Origin: Dysgonamonadaceae bacterium
Lineage (GTDB): Bacteria > Bacteroidota > Bacteroidia > Bacteroidales > Azobacteroidaceae
Direction: 5' to 3'
DNA: 7,538 nucleotides
Assembly (NCBI GenBank): GCA_031258895.1
Contig: JAIRMF010000134.1
Coordinates: forward strand, 1 to 7,538
Shown: positions 6,000 to 7,538 of the stretch, one piece after another
How positions within the stretch are numbered: position 1 is the stretch's first letter
How the letters are laid out: each line of letters opens with the position of its first letter
Translations under genes and position numbers: made by a program
Notes under the pieces: model-generated
The model's input: the letters and a program-made list of their open reading frames with translations, nothing else
Told to the model about the DNA's origin: nothing
Database searches by the model: none

Positions 6000-6409
6000 A
6001 AAAATACTCTTACATATACCGGCAACAGGGAGCTGTCAGGCCGGTACTCGTTCGCGACTTCAAAAGCAAAGAACTTGACCTCTGCGAAGGACTATACCCT
6101 CCGGCAACGGTATTCGAAATAAACCATCCGAAAATCAAACACCTGTGGCTCGTATGGCAGATGCTTCGAAAAATAGACCTGAGCGCCTGTCCATGTTTAA
6201 CTGAGATAGAAGTATTCGGAAATACGCTGCTCGATAATATTACACTCAACATCACCAACCCAACAGCCGACATGAACAATATTATCTCCAGAACAATTGA
6301 CCTCCCCGGCGGAATAATGAACGTTACCAAAGCAACAACAATCAGGAAAAACTACGCAGAGTTCGAGGACAGGATAAAATCATTGGGATACAGAATCAAC
6401 GTAAACTGA
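5996..6409 (+). CDS. Unidentified 137-aa protein coupled to the methyltransferase
   Basis: I chose ATG 5996, which overlaps the methyltransferase TGA (ATGA). The frame stays open upstream to 5858, but those 46 codons give an Arg/Asn-rich sequence that is the shadow of the methyltransferase. The protein starts with a basic, Tyr-rich stretch (KKYSYIYRQQ) and has a central part rich in Asn, Ile and Thr (FGNTLLDNITLNITNPTADM). It ends in a helical acidic/basic tail (FEDRIKSLGYRINVN). There are no membrane spans, signal peptide or known catalytic motif. All four Phe codons are TTC, as in the methyltransferase, so it belongs to the same block. Function is unknown. Confidence 0.75.
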   Translation: MKKYSYIYRQQGAVRPVLVRDFKSKELDLCEGLYPPATVFEINHPKIKHLWLVWQMLRKIDLSACPCLTEIEVFGNTLLDNITLNITNPTADMNNIISRTIDLPGGIMNVTKATTIRKNYAEFEDRIKSLGYRINVN

Positions 6410-6425
6410 GTTTTGCGCTGTTTTT

Positions 6426-6458
6426 GAGCAATAGTTTTACTGCTGTCAGTAATTGTTC
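6426..6458 (+). terminator. Weak candidate terminator hairpin
   Basis: TTACTG (6437-6442) and CAGTAA (6447-6452) pair perfectly around a CTGT loop. GAGCAAT (6426-6432) can extend this with ATTGTTC (6452-6458) through one G-T pair and a bulge. No long T run follows, so termination strength is doubtful. It lies 17 bases after the stop of the 137-residue gene, where a terminator would be expected. Confidence 0.3.
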
Positions 6459-6544
6459 TTACCATAGAATAGGAGACGATAGTTACCTATCTATCATATA
6501 ACGCTTTTTTGACAAAGGTAATTACATTACGTTTACAGTGTGCG

Positions 6545-6576
6545 GTTGGGATTAGAAGGGGATAGATATATATTTT
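6545..6576 (+). promoter_or_regulatory. Candidate Bacteroidetes-type promoter for the rightward structural genes
   Basis: GTTG at 6545-6548 and TATATTTT at 6569-6576 are 20 bases apart, against the consensus TTTG, 19-21 bases, TAnnTTTG; each element has one mismatch. It would start transcription near 6583, ahead of the possible small gene at 6612 and the gene at 6761. Confidence 0.35.
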
Positions 6577-6611
6577 ACGGTTTTGAGAAAAAATAATTTC
6601 CTAATTCTCGC

Positions 6612-6767
6612 ATGTTTAATTTTTTGATTCACGGAAATTATGAAACTGTATTAATGTGTTGGCTTTCCCGCCCGTTGGATGCATCGCCGGAAAAACGCGA
6701 TGTTTTGTCTTTTTTATATTTGATTTTGAAACGTACTTTTGTCGAGAAAAATAAAAGAAAATGTTGA
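6612..6767 (+). CDS. Possible 51-aa small protein overlapping the next start
   Basis: ATG 6612 opens a frame of 51 codons ending at TGA 6765-6767, overlapping the following ATG 6761 by seven bases, as in translationally coupled phage genes. The product has a hydrophobic, helix-prone core (ETVLMCWLSRPLD, then LSFLYLILKRTF) and a basic tail (EKNKRKC). It has no recognised motif. Against it, the same bases contain a terminator-like hairpin (6681-6715) and promoter-like boxes, so the frame could be accidental. Confidence 0.38.
   Translation: MFNFLIHGNYETVLMCWLSRPLDASPEKRDVLSFLYLILKRTFVEKNKRKC
6681..6715 (+). terminator. Terminator-like hairpin ahead of the last gene
   Basis: CATCGC (6682-6687) pairs with GCGATG (6697-6702) around a 9-base loop, with an optional outer G-T pair. 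It is followed by a T-rich run (TTTTGTCTTTTTT, 6703-6715). It could be an intrinsic terminator or attenuator. It lies within the possible 51-codon gene, so the two interpretations compete. Confidence 0.35.
6715..6741 (+). promoter_or_regulatory. Two -7-like boxes just upstream of the last gene
   Basis: TATATTTG (6715-6722) and TACTTTTG (6734-6741) both match TAnnTTTG exactly. Neither has a clear TTTG at 19-21 bases upstream; only a T-rich stretch near 6709-6715 precedes the second at a roughly suitable distance. A start near 6748 would give a very short leader to ATG 6761. Confidence 0.25.
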
Positions 6768-7538
6768 TCACGTCAATAAAACAGTTTCAGGATATAATAC
6801 CTACGGCATCAAGCATTGAACTTGACTTTAGAGAGATACAGACTTTTGTTGAAGACGCCGAATCATGGCTTTGTGATGAGATTTTAGGAAATGATTTGTA
6901 TGTTGCGATAGAACAACTTTCAAATACCAATACAACGAAAATCACTTTACAAAAAGCCGTCTGTCTGCGAGCTTACGATAAAGCCATCCCGTTTCTGGAT
7001 CTTGTTCAAACATCAAATGGTTTTGCGGTAGTGAGCAATTCAAATCAGGTTCCAGCCTCAAAAGAGCGTGTCGAGAGGTTGATTAATTGGACAAAAAGTC
7101 GGTTAGCTACCACTATTGATAGTCTATTTGTTGTCTGCTTAACAAATCCGGCACTTAACACCGAATGGCAAAAGCATGCCCTTTTTCATGAATTTACAGA
7201 TATGGTGTTCCTTACAAGAAAGGAATTCTTGACGTACACGGACGCAAATATAATCGACTTTGAACAGTTCCGTGCCGTTCGTGGTAAAATTTTGTCGTTG
7301 CAGACACATCTTGCACAATATATTTCGCAGGAACAAATAGACGCCCTTCTTGACGACCGACGCAATAATGAGACGTCGCCCGCGGAGATAAAGCTTTTGT
7401 TATATCTTAAAACAATTGTAGGTATGATGTATGTCAAGCGAGAATACTGGAGAGACTTAGAGCATGCTATCAATTACATGACGTCACATCCCGACTTTTT
7501 CGCATCCTATCATGCCTCTGAAGCGTATCAGGTTAAAG
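6761..7538 (+). CDS. Putative phage structural/connector-like protein, DUF6712-like (incomplete)
   Basis: The frame from ATG 6761 stays open for 259 codons and runs off the right edge. An A-rich leader (AATAAAAGAAA) precedes the start. The N-terminal part (about residues 1-60: a target-like helix, then FVEDAESWLCDEILGNDLY) resembles the helical head-tail-connector-like and DUF6712-type proteins of Bacteroides phages, where a modified AE..L...ILG..LY pattern recurs. This family call is from memory and needs a profile search. The remainder is mostly helical and polar, with no enzyme motif or membrane span. Phe codons are mostly TTT (10 of 14), opposite to the methyltransferase (2 of 14). That suggests a different origin or module, probably the virion structural genes. 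Confidence 0.8.
   Translation, partial: MLITSIKQFQDIIPTASSIELDFREIQTFVEDAESWLCDEILGNDLYVAIEQLSNTNTTKITLQKAVCLRAYDKAIPFLDLVQTSNGFAVVSNSNQVPASKERVERLINWTKSRLATTIDSLFVVCLTNPALNTEWQKHALFHEFTDMVFLTRKEFLTYTDANIIDFEQFRAVRGKILSLQTHLAQYISQEQIDALLDDRRNNETSPAEIKLLLYLKTIVGMMYVKREYWRDLEHAINYMTSHPDFFASYHASEAYQVK

Larger units (their letters stand above)
6410..6611 (+). other. Non-coding module boundary with hairpins and promoter-like sequence
   Basis: No ATG-started frame of useful length lies on the plus strand here. Base composition turns clearly A/T-rich compared with the genes to the left. It holds a possible terminator at 6426-6458, a small GATAG/CTATC hairpin near 6478-6495, a TTGACA at 6509-6514 and a promoter candidate at 6545-6576. 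Together with 6612-6760 it separates the methyltransferase block from the structural-type gene. Confidence 0.6.

Noticed and set aside
5603..6025. 140-codon minus-strand frame
   Set aside because: It is antisense to the well-supported methyltransferase and has no recognisable motif.
6501..6537. Sigma-70 promoter from TTGACA at 6509-6514
   Set aside because: No TATAAT-like box lies 16-18 bases downstream, and TACGTTTA at 6528-6535 is too close for the Bacteroidetes spacing; it is kept only as a note in the region entry.

Overview
The window looks like part of a phage or prophage of the Bacteroidales (Bacteroides, Parabacteroides and relatives). This is inference. It rests on the primase-helicase/methyltransferase gene set, on an apparent structural-module protein at the right edge, on A-rich starts with few strong Shine-Dalgarno sites, and on candidate promoters of the Bacteroidetes type (TTTG then TAnnTTTG). 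No ribosomal RNA, tRNA, CRISPR array, integrase, transposase or reverse transcriptase is visible. All convincing genes are on the + strand.

Layout. Bases 1-3365 are a replication block: the tail of an unidentified gene, a 69-residue putative DNA-binding protein, and a 1021-residue primase-helicase (zinc finger, TOPRIM, P-loop helicase), followed by a 90-residue orphan protein (3382-3654). Bases 3655-3927 are non-coding and very rich in inverted repeats, with terminator-like hairpins on both strands and a candidate minus-strand promoter. Bases 3928-6409 are a tightly packed block: a 101-residue HTH-like protein, a Dam-type adenine methyltransferase broken by an in-frame TAA, a second (beta-class) DNA methyltransferase, and an unidentified 137-residue protein. 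Three of the four genes in this block meet at ATGA overlaps or a 3-base gap. Bases 6410-6760 are mostly non-coding, with hairpins, candidate promoters and one possible 51-codon gene. From 6761 to the right edge runs an incomplete gene resembling small head-tail-connector-like proteins of Bacteroides phages.

How the genes fit together. The primase-helicase would prime and unwind the element's own DNA. The two methyltransferases, with no restriction enzyme beside them, would most simply modify element DNA against host restriction, although the Dam-type one appears inactivated in this copy. The change in codon use between the methyltransferase block (Phe mostly TTC) and the last gene (Phe mostly TTT) marks 6410-6760 as a module boundary, probably with its own promoter for the structural genes.

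The most interesting part is 3657-3902. It contains three long perfect inverted repeats, two nested and one crossing in pseudoknot fashion. Next to these is a pair of mutually exclusive hairpins whose minus-strand form ends in a U7 terminator. A structured minus-strand RNA of about 240 nt is a reasonable but unproven reading.
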